A stretch of 8,064 bases of DNA from an uncultured Faecalibacterium sp. (GTDB lineage: Bacteria > Bacillota > Clostridia > Oscillospirales > Ruminococcaceae): assembly GCA_902463235.1 (NCBI GenBank), contig CABQER010000040.1, forward strand, positions 1 to 8,064, in the 5' to 3' direction. How positions within the stretch are numbered: the stretch's first letter is position 1; the number at the start of each line of letters is the position of its first letter. The notes below the pieces were generated by a model. The model ran no database searches. It was not told where the DNA came from and saw only the letters and a list, made by a program, of their open reading frames with translations. Position numbers and translations under genes: made by a program. Below are positions 1-7,279 of the stretch, piece by piece.

Positions 1-1
1 C

Positions 2-85
2 GCCGCCCATGGCGGCACGGCAGTGTTCGGGCAGAACACCCCCTGCGGAGCAAAAACAACGGTCTGGCTGCCCGGCCGGGCGTGA
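2..85 (+). CDS. C-terminal fragment of a probable sensor histidine kinase (HATPase domain end)
   Basis: A reading frame open at the left edge runs 27 codons to a TGA at 83-85. Its residues are AAHGGTAVFGQN, then TPCGAKTTVWLPGRA. This fits the end of a histidine-kinase/GHKL ATPase domain, where a helix ending in HGG is followed by a strand, a turn with G-x-K/G-T-T and a last strand ending in LP. Known of the family: this part closes the ATP-binding fold that autophosphorylates the kinase and passes phosphate to a response regulator. The 5' part lies outside the window, so no partner regulator or sensor domain can be named. It converges on the pseudouridine synthase gene at 157-1146 and shares the hairpin at 120-148 as its likely transcription end. 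The call rests on a short motif; another GHKL ATPase is possible. Confidence 0.55.
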   Translation, partial: AAHGGTAVFGQNTPCGAKTTVWLPGRA

Positions 86-107
86 ACGGGGCAAAAAAGA
101 AAATAGC

Positions 108-148
108 GCAAAAAACAGGCCGCTGCTTGCAGTTGTTGCAAACAGCGG
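108..148 (-). terminator. Rho-independent terminator, probably bidirectional
   Basis: A 12-bp stem (120-131 with 137-148, one G-U pair in the minus-strand RNA) has a 5-nt loop. On the minus strand it is followed by CCTG and a run of six T (plus-strand A at 110-115), so it ends the pseudouridine synthase transcript just after the stop codon at 157-159. On the plus strand the stem is followed by T-rich sequence (149-176), so it can also end the converging gene that stops at 85. Confidence 0.85.
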
Positions 149-156
149 TCTTATTG

Positions 157-1146
157 TTATGCTTCTTTATTTTTATCCAGTGCATCGAACTGCTGTAAGA
201 TCTGAGGGTCTTTCAGCTTGATGACCTTGCCGGAAAGGTAGTGCAGGGTGTTTTCTTCCGGCACATCCAGAAAGCTGATGCGTACCGCGCACAGCGCCTG
301 CGTTTTTGTGCCGGTGCGCTCGTTCATTTTGCGGTTGCCGTATTTGATATCGCCCAGCACTGGCTTGCCCAGATAGGCCAGATGGGCGCGGATCTGATGG
401 GTGCGGCCGGTGACAAGGCCGATCTTGCACAGGGCAAAGGGGCCTGCGGTGCGCAGCACGTCCACATCCGTGATGATCTGCTTGCGGCGCTCGTCCTGCG
501 ATTGATGGGCGTGGATGCTGACCTTGTTGTTCTTTTCGTCGTGCTCCCACCATGCGGTGAACCGCCCGGACTGGGGAATACCCACCGTGATGGTGTAGTA
601 CTCCTTTTTCAGCAGGTCGGTGCGGATGATCTCGTTCATGTCCCGCAGGGCGGCGTAGTTCTTGGCAGCGATCACCAGCCCCTCGGTGCCGCGGTCCAGC
701 CGGTTGCAGATGCCGGGTTTGAAGCGGTTTTCACCGTGGGGGTCGTATTCGCCCTTCTGGGTCAGGTACTGGGTAAAGGCGTCCACCAGATTGGCATCGC
801 CGGTGCGGTCGCTGTGGCACAGCAGGTGGGTGGGCTTGTACAGCACCGCAAGGTTCTCGTCCTCGTAGATGACGGTCACCTTGGGCTGATTGGGTTGCTT
901 TTTAGGGGCAGCCTTCTGTACCGGCTTTGCGCCCTCCGGCGGGAAAAACTCGTCGTTGATGTACAGCTCGATCAGGTCTCCCGCCTGCAAACGGTACTCC
1001 GGCGCGGCCTTTTTGCCGTTTACCTTCACCCGCTTGTTGCGGAAACTCTTGTACAGCAGGCTGGTGGGCAGATCGCGGGTCACGCTCTGCACAAAGCGCG
1101 AAAGACGCACGCCGTCATCGTTGGCGGTGGCAGTAAATTGTTTCAT
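157..1146 (-). CDS. RluA-family pseudouridine synthase
   Basis: A 329-residue enzyme expected to isomerise specific uridines to pseudouridine in rRNA (possibly tRNA) in the cytoplasm. An N-terminal S4-like RNA-binding domain (about residues 1-65) is followed by a basic, Pro/Lys-rich linker (about 70-90) and the catalytic domain. The catalytic motif is RLDRGTEGLV at 149-158, with Asp151 the expected nucleophile. The second family motif, GRTHQIRAHLAYLGKPVLGD, lies at 247-266. Length and domain order match RluC/RluD-type enzymes. The usual T-S-G after the aspartate is T-E-G here. The ATG at 1144-1146 is favoured because GAGG lies 8 nt upstream and the S4 domain starts directly after it. The gene is divergent from the RadC-family gene, has its own promoter (1185-1213) and ends at the terminator at 108-148. 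Which RNA position it modifies cannot be told from sequence, so no rlu letter is assigned. Confidence 0.93.
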   Translation of the reverse strand: MKQFTATANDDGVRLSRFVQSVTRDLPTSLLYKSFRNKRVKVNGKKAAPEYRLQAGDLIELYINDEFFPPEGAKPVQKAAPKKQPNQPKVTVIYEDENLAVLYKPTHLLCHSDRTGDANLVDAFTQYLTQKGEYDPHGENRFKPGICNRLDRGTEGLVIAAKNYAALRDMNEIIRTDLLKKEYYTITVGIPQSGRFTAWWEHDEKNNKVSIHAHQSQDERRKQIITDVDVLRTAGPFALCKIGLVTGRTHQIRAHLAYLGKPVLGDIKYGNRKMNERTGTKTQALCAVRISFLDVPEENTLHYLSGKVIKLKDPQILQQFDALDKNKEA

Positions 1147-1184
1147 AAAGCTATCCTCATCGTTTTTATCAGAATCATGCTTTT

Positions 1185-1213
1185 ATAGTAATACAGGCGG
1201 GGCGGGAAGTCAA
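1185..1213 (-). promoter_or_regulatory. Promoter for the pseudouridine synthase gene
   Basis: Reading leftward, TTGACT (1208-1213) and TACTAT (1185-1190) are separated by 17 bp. The predicted start lies near 1178, leaving a leader of about 30 nt before the ATG at 1146. The -35 matches consensus at 5 of 6 positions and the -10 at 4 of 6. Confidence 0.6.
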
Positions 1214-1255
1214 CGCGCATTCCGGCGCAAAATCCGGGTTATTTTTGCAGAACGC

Positions 1256-1284
1256 TTGTGTTTGTGCCGCAAAATGGGTACTAT
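1256..1284 (+). promoter_or_regulatory. Weak candidate promoter for the RadC-family gene
   Basis: TTGTGT (1256-1261) and TACTAT (1279-1284) are 17 bp apart, about 32 bp before the ATG at 1316. Only 3 of 6 -35 bases match consensus, so this is tentative. No better pair was seen in the 169-bp divergent gap. Confidence 0.35.
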
Positions 1285-1315
1285 AAGGAGAGAACATAGA
1301 AAAAGGAGTACCGCC

Positions 1316-2035
1316 ATGGCAGAGAACAAACGGCACAAGGGGCATCGCCAGCGGATGCGGGAGCGGGTGCAGAGCTACGGGCTGGATAGTCTGGCCGAGC
1401 ACGAGGCACTGGAATATGTGCTTTACCTGACCAACGCCCAAAAGGACACCAACGGCATCGCTCACGACCTGATCGACCGGTTCGGGGATTTTGCGGCGGT
1501 GCTGGAGGCCAGTGAGGAAGAGCTGTGCACCGTGGAGGGCGTAGGCCCCTCTACCGCCCGGATGCTGCATCTGCTGCCCCAAATCAGCCGGTACTACGGC
1601 CGCAGCCGCACCAGCACCACCCGCTGCATCAAGACCACCGAGCAGATGGGCAGCTACCTGATGGCAAAGTTTGCGTGGTCAGACTACGAGCGCGCCATGC
1701 TGGTCAGTCTGGACAGCCGCAAGCGGGTGCGCGCCGCCGTCTGGCTGCGGGAGGGTACCTCCGACCGGGTCAGTCTGGATATCAAGAACGTGGTGGCTGC
1801 CGCCATCAAGGGCGGCACGGATGCCGTGGTGCTCTGCCACAACCACCCCAACGGGGTGGCGCTGCCCTCGCTGGAGGACATGGACGCTACCGGCAGCATT
1901 GCCCGGGCGCTGGGGCTGGTAAATGTGCACCTGCTGGATCACTTTATCCTGACCGACACCGAGTATTTTTCCATGCGGGACGCCAACCGCCTGCCCATCT
2001 ACGACTTCAAGACCGGTACGCTGTTCTGGCCATAA
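1316..2035 (+). CDS. radC: RadC/JAB-domain (MPN) protein, catalytic Glu apparently replaced
   Basis: A 239-residue protein of the RadC family. The N-terminal part (about 1-90) contains a helix-hairpin-helix-like stretch, VEGVGPSTARML at 73-84, which may contact DNA. The C-terminal MPN/JAB domain (about 105-235) carries the metal-binding pattern HNHPNGVALPSLED, with His175, His177, Ser185 and Asp188. In canonical RadC the sequence GT-x6-HPREI supplies the JAMM glutamate; counting from Gly147-Thr148, that position is Asn158 here, so hydrolytic activity is doubtful. Known of the family: despite the name, a DNA-repair role is poorly supported and the true function is unsettled; relatives often sit in mobile or stress contexts. 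The start at 1316 has AAGGAG (1303-1308) 7 nt upstream; the frame is open further upstream, but that lacks conservation and a binding site. It lies 93 bp upstream of uvrB with no terminator seen between, so read-through is possible. Confidence 0.88.
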   Translation: MAENKRHKGHRQRMRERVQSYGLDSLAEHEALEYVLYLTNAQKDTNGIAHDLIDRFGDFAAVLEASEEELCTVEGVGPSTARMLHLLPQISRYYGRSRTSTTRCIKTTEQMGSYLMAKFAWSDYERAMLVSLDSRKRVRAAVWLREGTSDRVSLDIKNVVAAAIKGGTDAVVLCHNHPNGVALPSLEDMDATGSIARALGLVNVHLLDHFILTDTEYFSMRDANRLPIYDFKTGTLFWP

Positions 2036-2047
2036 AACAAAAAACTG

Positions 2048-2076
2048 TTTACATTATAAAATGTGCGTGCTATAAT
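2048..2076 (+). promoter_or_regulatory. Promoter of the uvrB-uvrA operon
   Basis: TTTACA (2048-2053) and a perfect TATAAT (2071-2076) are 17 bp apart, placing the start near 2083 and giving a leader of about 45 nt. It excludes the upstream in-frame GTG at 2063 as the uvrB start. I saw no GAAC-N4-GTTC LexA/DinR box in 2036-2128, so control by the usual Firmicute SOS box is not supported by the sequence. Confidence 0.8.
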
Positions 2077-2128
2077 ACAACTTGAAACAACAACAGATTG
2101 TGGTTATATGCATGGAAGGGAGAAAACG

Positions 2129-4186
2129 ATGGCAGAGGAAAAATTTGAGCTGGTGTCGAACTATGCCCCCACCGGCGACCAGCCTCAGGCAATCGCGCAG
2201 CTGGTGGAGGGGGTGCAGCGGGGCGACCGCTGCCAGACTCTGCTGGGCGTGACCGGCAGCGGCAAGACCTTTACCATGGCTAACGTCATTGCCCAGTGCA
2301 ACCGCCCCACGCTGGTGCTGGCGCACAACAAAACGCTGGCGGCGCAGCTGTGCACCGAGTTCCGCTCGTTTTTCCCCAACAACGCGGTAGAGTACTTTGT
2401 CAGCTACTACGACTACTACCAGCCGGAAGCCTACATCCCCAGCACCGATACCTATATTGAAAAGGACAGTGCCATCAACGACGAGATCGATCGTCTGCGT
2501 CACTCAGCCACGGCGGCGCTTTCCGAGCGGCGTGACGTCATTATTGTGGCATCGGTGTCCTGTATCTACTCGCTGGGCGACCCCATCGACTACCGCAGCA
2601 TGGTCATCAGCCTGCGCCCCGGGATGCAGATGGAGCGGGACGAGCTGTGCAAAAAGCTGGTCACCTTGCAATACGAGCGCAACGACGTGAATTTTGTACG
2701 CAATAAGTTCCGGGTGCACGGCGACACGGTGGACATTTATCTGGCTTATATGAGCGAGCTTGCCATCCGGGTGGAGTTTTTCGGGGACGAGATCGACCGC
2801 ATTACCGAGTTCAACCCCCTGACCGGCTCCAAGCAGAACGTGGTCAAGCACGTTGCCATCTTCCCGGCCAGCCACTATATCGTCAGTGCCGAAAAAAAGG
2901 CCGCTGCACTGGAAAAGATCCGCGCCGAGTGCGACGCGCAGGTCAAGCAGTTCACCGCCGAGGGCAAGCTTATCGAGGCGCAGCGCATTGCCCAGCGCAC
3001 CAACTACGACATTGAAATGCTGAACGAGGTGGGCATCTGCAAGGGCATCGAGAACTATTCGGCGGTGCTGTCCGGCCGCGCGCCGGGCAGTATGCCCACC
3101 ACCTTGCTGGATTATTTCCCGGAGGATTTTCTGCTCTTCGTGGACGAGAGCCATGTCACCCTGCCGCAGGTGCGCGCCATGTACGGCGGCGACTATGCCC
3201 GCAAAAAAACGCTGGTGGAATACGGTTTCCGCCTACCGTCCGCCTTTGATAACCGCCCCCTGAAATTTGAGGAGGTGGAGTCCAAGCTCAACCAGATGAT
3301 CTTTGTCTCTGCCACCCCCGGCGAGTACGAGCGCCGGAACAGCGCGCAGGTGGCGCAGCAGGTCATCCGTCCCACAGGTCTATTGGACCCGGTCATCTCG
3401 GTGCGCCCGGTGGAAGGGCAGGTGGTGGATCTGCTTGGCGAGATCAACGCCCGCATCCAGCGGCAGGAGCGGGTGCTTGTGACCACCCTGACCAAAAAGA
3501 TGGCCGAGGACCTGACCGATTACCTCACCGAGCAGGGGATTAAGGTCAAGTATATGCACCACGAGGTGGATACCTTCGAGCGTATGGAGATCATCAAGGA
3601 TCTGCGTCTGGGAAGCATCGATGTGGTGGTGGGCATCAACCTGCTGCGCGAAGGTTTGGATCTGCCGGAGGTGAGCCTTGTGGCCATTCTGGATGCCGAC
3701 AAGGAGGGCTTTCTGCGCAGCGAGACCAGCCTGATCCAGACCATCGGCCGCGCCGCCCGCAACGCGGAGGGAATGGTCATCATGTACGCCGATGTGGTGA
3801 CCGACAGCATGGAGCGTGCCATCACCGAGACCGAGCGCCGCCGCGCCATCCAGATGGCCTATAATGAGGAGCACGGCATCGTGCCCAAGACCATCGTCAA
3901 GGCTATTGCGGACAGCATCGAGATCAGCGATAAGGCCGAAAACGCCAAGCGCAACACCCGCCGCATGGGCAAGCTGGAGCGGGAAGCGGCCATTGAGCGC
4001 CTGACCCGGGAGATGAAGGAAGCCGCGAAGCTGCTGGAATTTGAGCACGCAGCTTTCCTGCGCGACCAGATCGACCGCCTGCGCCGGGGCGAAAACCCCA
4101 CCGTGGACTCCGCCGCCGAGACCGAGCGCAAGCAAAACCATGCACAGACACAACGAAAAGGGAGAAAATACCTTGGCAAACGATAA
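2129..4186 (+). CDS. uvrB: Excinuclease ABC subunit UvrB
   Basis: A 685-residue damage-verification subunit of nucleotide excision repair. UvrA loads it on DNA; it opens the strands around a lesion using ATP and then recruits UvrC for the two incisions. Visible in order: Walker A GVTGSGKT at 40-47; the tyrosine-rich beta-hairpin VSYYDYYQPEAY from 91 that clamps one strand at the lesion; the DESH helicase motif at 339-342; the SF2 motifs of the second helicase domain, including GINLLREGLDLPE and QTIGRAARN; and a C-terminal UVR motif (about 623-658) that contacts UvrC. Length is close to E. coli UvrB (673). The ATG at 2129 has AAGGGAG (2116-2122) 6 nt upstream and lies downstream of the promoter. 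The last 14 bases overlap uvrA, indicating one mRNA and probable translational coupling. No key residue is missing. Confidence 0.98.
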   Translation: MAEEKFELVSNYAPTGDQPQAIAQLVEGVQRGDRCQTLLGVTGSGKTFTMANVIAQCNRPTLVLAHNKTLAAQLCTEFRSFFPNNAVEYFVSYYDYYQPEAYIPSTDTYIEKDSAINDEIDRLRHSATAALSERRDVIIVASVSCIYSLGDPIDYRSMVISLRPGMQMERDELCKKLVTLQYERNDVNFVRNKFRVHGDTVDIYLAYMSELAIRVEFFGDEIDRITEFNPLTGSKQNVVKHVAIFPASHYIVSAEKKAAALEKIRAECDAQVKQFTAEGKLIEAQRIAQRTNYDIEMLNEVGICKGIENYSAVLSGRAPGSMPTTLLDYFPEDFLLFVDESHVTLPQVRAMYGGDYARKKTLVEYGFRLPSAFDNRPLKFEEVESKLNQMIFVSATPGEYERRNSAQVAQQVIRPTGLLDPVISVRPVEGQVVDLLGEINARIQRQERVLVTTLTKKMAEDLTDYLTEQGIKVKYMHHEVDTFERMEIIKDLRLGSIDVVVGINLLREGLDLPEVSLVAILDADKEGFLRSETSLIQTIGRAARNAEGMVIMYADVVTDSMERAITETERRRAIQMAYNEEHGIVPKTIVKAIADSIEISDKAENAKRNTRRMGKLEREAAIERLTREMKEAAKLLEFEHAAFLRDQIDRLRRGENPTVDSAAETERKQNHAQTQRKGRKYLGKR
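4157..4175 (+). promoter_or_regulatory. uvrA ribosome binding site and TTG start
   Basis: AAAGGGAG (4157-4164) lies 8 nt before TTG at 4173-4175, inside the 3' end of uvrB. The next in-frame candidate, ATG at 4140, has no purine-rich site before it and would add residues not typical of UvrA. The TTG start is therefore preferred. Confidence 0.8.
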
Positions 4187-7040
4187 AATTATTATCAAAG
4201 GTGCCCGCGAGCACAACCTGAAAAATATCAACCTGACCCTCCCGCGGGAAAAGCTGATCGTCATGACCGGCCTTTCCGGCTCGGGTAAGTCCAGTCTGGC
4301 CTTCGATACCATCTACGCCGACGGTCAGCGCCGCTATGTGGAAAGCCTTTCCAGCTATGCCCGGATGTTTCTGGGACGGATGGATAAGCCGGACGTGGAC
4401 GAGATCACCGGCCTTTCGCCGGCCATCTCCATCGACCAAAAGACCACAAGCCACAACCCCCGCTCCACCGTGGGCACTGTGACCGAAATTTACGATTATC
4501 TGCGTCTGCTGTACGCCCGCATCGGCGTGCCGCATTGCCCGGTGTGCGGGCGGGTCATCAGCCAGCAGACCGTGGACGAGATGGTGGATGCTGTCCTCAA
4601 GCTGGAGGAGGGCACCAAGTTCCAGATCCTAGCCCCGGTGGTGCGTCAGCGCAAGGGCACCCAGCAGAAGGAACTGGACGCCGCCCGCCGCGCCGGTTAT
4701 GCCCGCGTGAAAATCGACGGAAATCTGTATGATCTGGACGAGGAGATCAGTCTGGAAAAGAACATCAAGCATACGGTGGAGATCGTGGTGGACCGCCTTG
4801 CCCTGCGCAAGGGCATCCGCAGCCGTCTGGCAGACTCGCTGGAAACTGCGCTGGCGCTCACCGGGGGCGTGGCCGAGGTGGACGTTATCGGCGGTGAGTG
4901 TATGACCTTCAGCCAGAACTTTGCCTGCCCGGAGCACGGCATCTCCATCAGCGACCTGTCGCCCCGGCTCTTCTCCTTCAATAACCCGCTGGGTGCCTGC
5001 GAAAAATGCACCGGCCTTGGCACCTTTATGCGGGTGGACGAGGACCGCATCCTGCCCAACCGCAGCCTTTCCATCCGGGAGGGAGCCATCAAGGCCAGCG
5101 GCTGGTACTACGCCGAAGGCTCTGTGAGCGAGATGTACTACCTTGGCCTTGGCAAAAAATACGGCTTTACGCTGGATACGCCCATCAAGGAGATGAGCAC
5201 CGAGGCGGTGAACGCCCTGCTCTACGGCACCAACGGCGAAAAGATCGAGATGCACCGTACCAACGAGTTCGGCAGCGGGGTGTACTACAACACCTTTGAG
5301 GGCATCGTAGAAAATCTGGAGCGCCGCTTCCGCGAGACCAACAGCGAGTGGATGAAGGAAGAGATCGGCAGCTTTATGTCCGGCGTGGAATGCCCGGACT
5401 GCCACGGTCAGCGCCTGAAGCCGGTGGTGCTTGCTGTGACCATCGGGGACAAGAACATCAGCCAGTTCTGTGAGATGTCCATCCGGGACGAGCTGGAATT
5501 TATCAAACAAAACGAGCCAAACCTCACCGAAAAGCAGCAGCAGATCGGCGGCCAGATCATGAAGGAGATCAAGAACCGCCTGCAGTTTTTGCAAAGCGTG
5601 GGTCTGGATTACCTCACGCTGGCCCGTGCGGCGGGCACGCTTTCCGGCGGCGAGAGCCAGCGCATCCGCCTGACCACCCAGATCGGCAGCGCCCTGTCCG
5701 GCGTGCTCTATGTGCTGGACGAGCCCTCCATCGGTCTGCACCAGCGGGATAACGATAAGCTTATCGCCACCCTGAAAAACCTGCGGGACCTGGGCAATAC
5801 GGTCATCGTGGTAGAGCACGATGAGGACACCATGCGCAGCGCGGACTATATCGTGGACGTAGGCCCCGGTGCCGGTGTGCACGGCGGCGAGATCGTGGCC
5901 GCAGGCAGCGTAAAGGATATCTGCAAGGCCAAGCGCAGCATTACCGGCGACTACCTTTCCGGCCGCAAGCGCATTGCGGTGCCCCAGACCCGCCGCACCG
6001 GCAACGGCCACTGCCTGACCGTAAAGGGCGCGCGGGAAAATAACCTGCGCAACATCGACGTCAGCTTCCCGCTGGGGGAATTCATCTGTGTCACCGGTAT
6101 TTCCGGCTCGGGCAAGTCCAGCCTCATCAACGAGATCCTGTACAAAACGCTGGCCAGCGAGCTGAACGGTGCCCGCTCCCGCGCCGGCAAGTGCGATGGG
6201 GTAGAGGGGCTGGAATTTGTGGATAAGGTCATCGGCATCGACCAGCAGCCCATCGGCCGCACCCCGCGCTCCAACCCCGCCACCTACACCGGCGTGTTCA
6301 ACGATATCCGCACCGTGTTCTCCCAGACGCAGGACGCCAAAATGCGCGGCTACGGCCCGGGGCGGTTCAGCTTCAACGTCAAGGGCGGCCGCTGCGAAGC
6401 CTGCGAGGGCAACGGCATCTTGCAGATCGAAATGCACTTTTTGCCGGACGTATATGTGCCCTGCGAAGTGTGCAAGGGCGCACGCTACAACCGCGAAACG
6501 CTGGAAGTAAAGTATAAGGAAAAGACCATTGCGGACGTGCTGAACATGACCGTGGAGGAAGCGGTGGTGTTCTTTGCCAACCAGCCCAAGATCGCCCGCA
6601 AGCTGCAGACCCTGCTGGACGTGGGCCTTGGCTATGTCACTTTGGGGCAGAGCGCCACCACCCTGTCCGGCGGCGAGGCGCAGCGCGTAAAGTTGGCCAA
6701 CGAGCTTGCCCGCCGTGGCACCGGCAAGACAGTGTATATTCTGGATGAGCCCACCACCGGCCTGCACATTGCAGACGTGCACCGCCTGATCGAGGTGCTG
6801 CAAAAGCTGGTGGACGTGGGTAACACGGTCATCGTCATCGAGCACAATCTGGATCTCATCAAGTGCGCCGACCATATCATCGACCTTGGCCCCGAGGGCG
6901 GCAGCGCTGGTGGCGAGATTGTGGCCGAGGGCACCCCGGAGCAGGTGGCTGACGTGCCCGGCAGCTTTACCGGCCAGTACCTGCGCCCGCTGCTGGAACG
7001 CGACCGCGCGCAGCGTGTCGCAGAAGCGGAAAAACACTGA
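4173..7040 (+). CDS. uvrA: Excinuclease ABC subunit UvrA
   Basis: A 955-residue ABC-type ATPase that dimerises, scans DNA for bulky lesions and hands them to UvrB (E. coli UvrA has 940 residues). Two nucleotide-binding halves are complete: Walker A GLSGSGKS near 33-40 with signature LSGGESQ at 490-496 and DEPSIGLH, and Walker A GISGSGKS at 642-649 with signature LSGGEAQ at 831-837 and DEPTTGLH. The first zinc module is Cys252, His255, Cys276, Cys279, with the same spacing as the four cysteines in E. coli but one His. The second, which supports lesion sensing, is Cys741, Cys744, Cys764, Cys767. A further CPVC pair near the start of the UvrB-binding region and a CPDC pair before the first signature are also visible. 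It starts at TTG, 14 bases inside uvrB, with no promoter of its own seen. No convincing terminator follows; 7041-7124 is AT-rich with only a 4-bp hairpin. Confidence 0.98.
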   Translation: MANDKIIIKGAREHNLKNINLTLPREKLIVMTGLSGSGKSSLAFDTIYADGQRRYVESLSSYARMFLGRMDKPDVDEITGLSPAISIDQKTTSHNPRSTVGTVTEIYDYLRLLYARIGVPHCPVCGRVISQQTVDEMVDAVLKLEEGTKFQILAPVVRQRKGTQQKELDAARRAGYARVKIDGNLYDLDEEISLEKNIKHTVEIVVDRLALRKGIRSRLADSLETALALTGGVAEVDVIGGECMTFSQNFACPEHGISISDLSPRLFSFNNPLGACEKCTGLGTFMRVDEDRILPNRSLSIREGAIKASGWYYAEGSVSEMYYLGLGKKYGFTLDTPIKEMSTEAVNALLYGTNGEKIEMHRTNEFGSGVYYNTFEGIVENLERRFRETNSEWMKEEIGSFMSGVECPDCHGQRLKPVVLAVTIGDKNISQFCEMSIRDELEFIKQNEPNLTEKQQQIGGQIMKEIKNRLQFLQSVGLDYLTLARAAGTLSGGESQRIRLTTQIGSALSGVLYVLDEPSIGLHQRDNDKLIATLKNLRDLGNTVIVVEHDEDTMRSADYIVDVGPGAGVHGGEIVAAGSVKDICKAKRSITGDYLSGRKRIAVPQTRRTGNGHCLTVKGARENNLRNIDVSFPLGEFICVTGISGSGKSSLINEILYKTLASELNGARSRAGKCDGVEGLEFVDKVIGIDQQPIGRTPRSNPATYTGVFNDIRTVFSQTQDAKMRGYGPGRFSFNVKGGRCEACEGNGILQIEMHFLPDVYVPCEVCKGARYNRETLEVKYKEKTIADVLNMTVEEAVVFFANQPKIARKLQTLLDVGLGYVTLGQSATTLSGGEAQRVKLANELARRGTGKTVYILDEPTTGLHIADVHRLIEVLQKLVDVGNTVIVIEHNLDLIKCADHIIDLGPEGGSAGGEIVAEGTPEQVADVPGSFTGQYLRPLLERDRAQRVAEAEKH

Positions 7041-7124
7041 CAAAAATAGCAAAAACGAAAAAGCGCGTATCCGTGTAAAAATCGGACTTTTCTCAGAAAA
7101 AAACAAAAATAATTGAAAAATCTG

Positions 7125-7153
7125 TTGACAAAACGGCCTTGCCTGAGTATAAT
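7125..7153 (+). promoter_or_regulatory. Consensus sigma-70/SigA promoter of the tRNA-Pro gene
   Basis: A perfect TTGACA (7125-7130) and a perfect TATAAT (7148-7153) are 17 bp apart, preceded by A/T-rich sequence (7090-7120) that could act as an UP element. The start is expected near 7160, about 37 nt before the mature tRNA. Such a full consensus fits a highly expressed stable RNA. Confidence 0.92.
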
Positions 7154-7167
7154 ATTTTTTGTTGCCA

Positions 7168-7185
7168 CGCTTCGGTAGGGAAGCG
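7168..7185 (+). other. Hairpin in the 5' leader of the tRNA precursor
   Basis: CGCTTC (7168-7173) pairs with GAAGCG (7180-7185) around a 6-nt loop, between the predicted transcription start and tRNA position 1. It would form in the leader that RNase P removes. Whether it affects processing is unknown. Confidence 0.5.
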
Positions 7186-7196
7186 GCGGTCGATAT

Positions 7197-7274
7197 CCGG
7201 GTGTAGCGCAGTTTTGGTAGCGCGCTTGAATGGGGTTCAAGAGGCCGTGAGTTCGATTCTCGCCACTCGGACCA
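7197..7274 (+). tRNA. tRNA-Pro, anticodon GGG
   Basis: The cloverleaf is complete. Acceptor stem CCGGGTG (7197-7203) pairs with CACTCGG including one G-U pair; the first pair C1-G72 and discriminator A73 are as in proline tRNAs. The D stem is GCGC/GCGC. The anticodon stem CTTGA/TCAAG encloses loop ATGGGGT, so the anticodon is GGG, reading CCC and CCU, followed by G37. A 5-nt variable loop precedes the T stem GTGAG/CTCGC with loop TTCGATT. CCA is encoded at 7272-7274. The gene has its own perfect promoter and a terminator six bases downstream, so it is a single-gene unit. Confidence 0.97.
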
Positions 7275-7279
7275 AACAA

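Noticed and set aside
241..1188. A 315-codon plus-strand frame opposite the pseudouridine synthase gene
   Set aside because: Antisense shadow with no recognisable domain; the minus-strand gene has full catalytic motifs.
1250..1261. GAAC-N4-GTGT before the RadC-family gene as a LexA/DinR box
   Set aside because: Two of four bases in the second half-site differ from GTTC, so the match is too weak.
890..1315. N-terminal extension of the RadC-family gene
   Set aside because: It runs antisense through the pseudouridine synthase start and the shared intergenic region; AAGGAG before 1316 marks the real start.
4041..4172. Upstream starts for uvrA, including ATG at 4140
   Set aside because: They lack a ribosome binding site and add uvrB-overlapping residues; TTG at 4173 has a strong site at proper spacing.
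7065..7095. Possible uvrA terminator
   Set aside because: Only a 4-bp TCCG/CGGA stem with a 9-nt loop and four T follow; not convincing.
4629..7106. An 825-codon open frame on the minus strand opposite uvrA
   Set aside because: It is antisense to a clearly real gene. Long shadow frames are expected from GC-rich codon bias, and its translation shows no family pattern.
6632..7279. Minus-strand frame starting inside the tRNA, translation beginning MFGPSGENRTHGL
   Set aside because: This is a common spurious product of translating the complement of a tRNA gene and then running into uvrA antisense.
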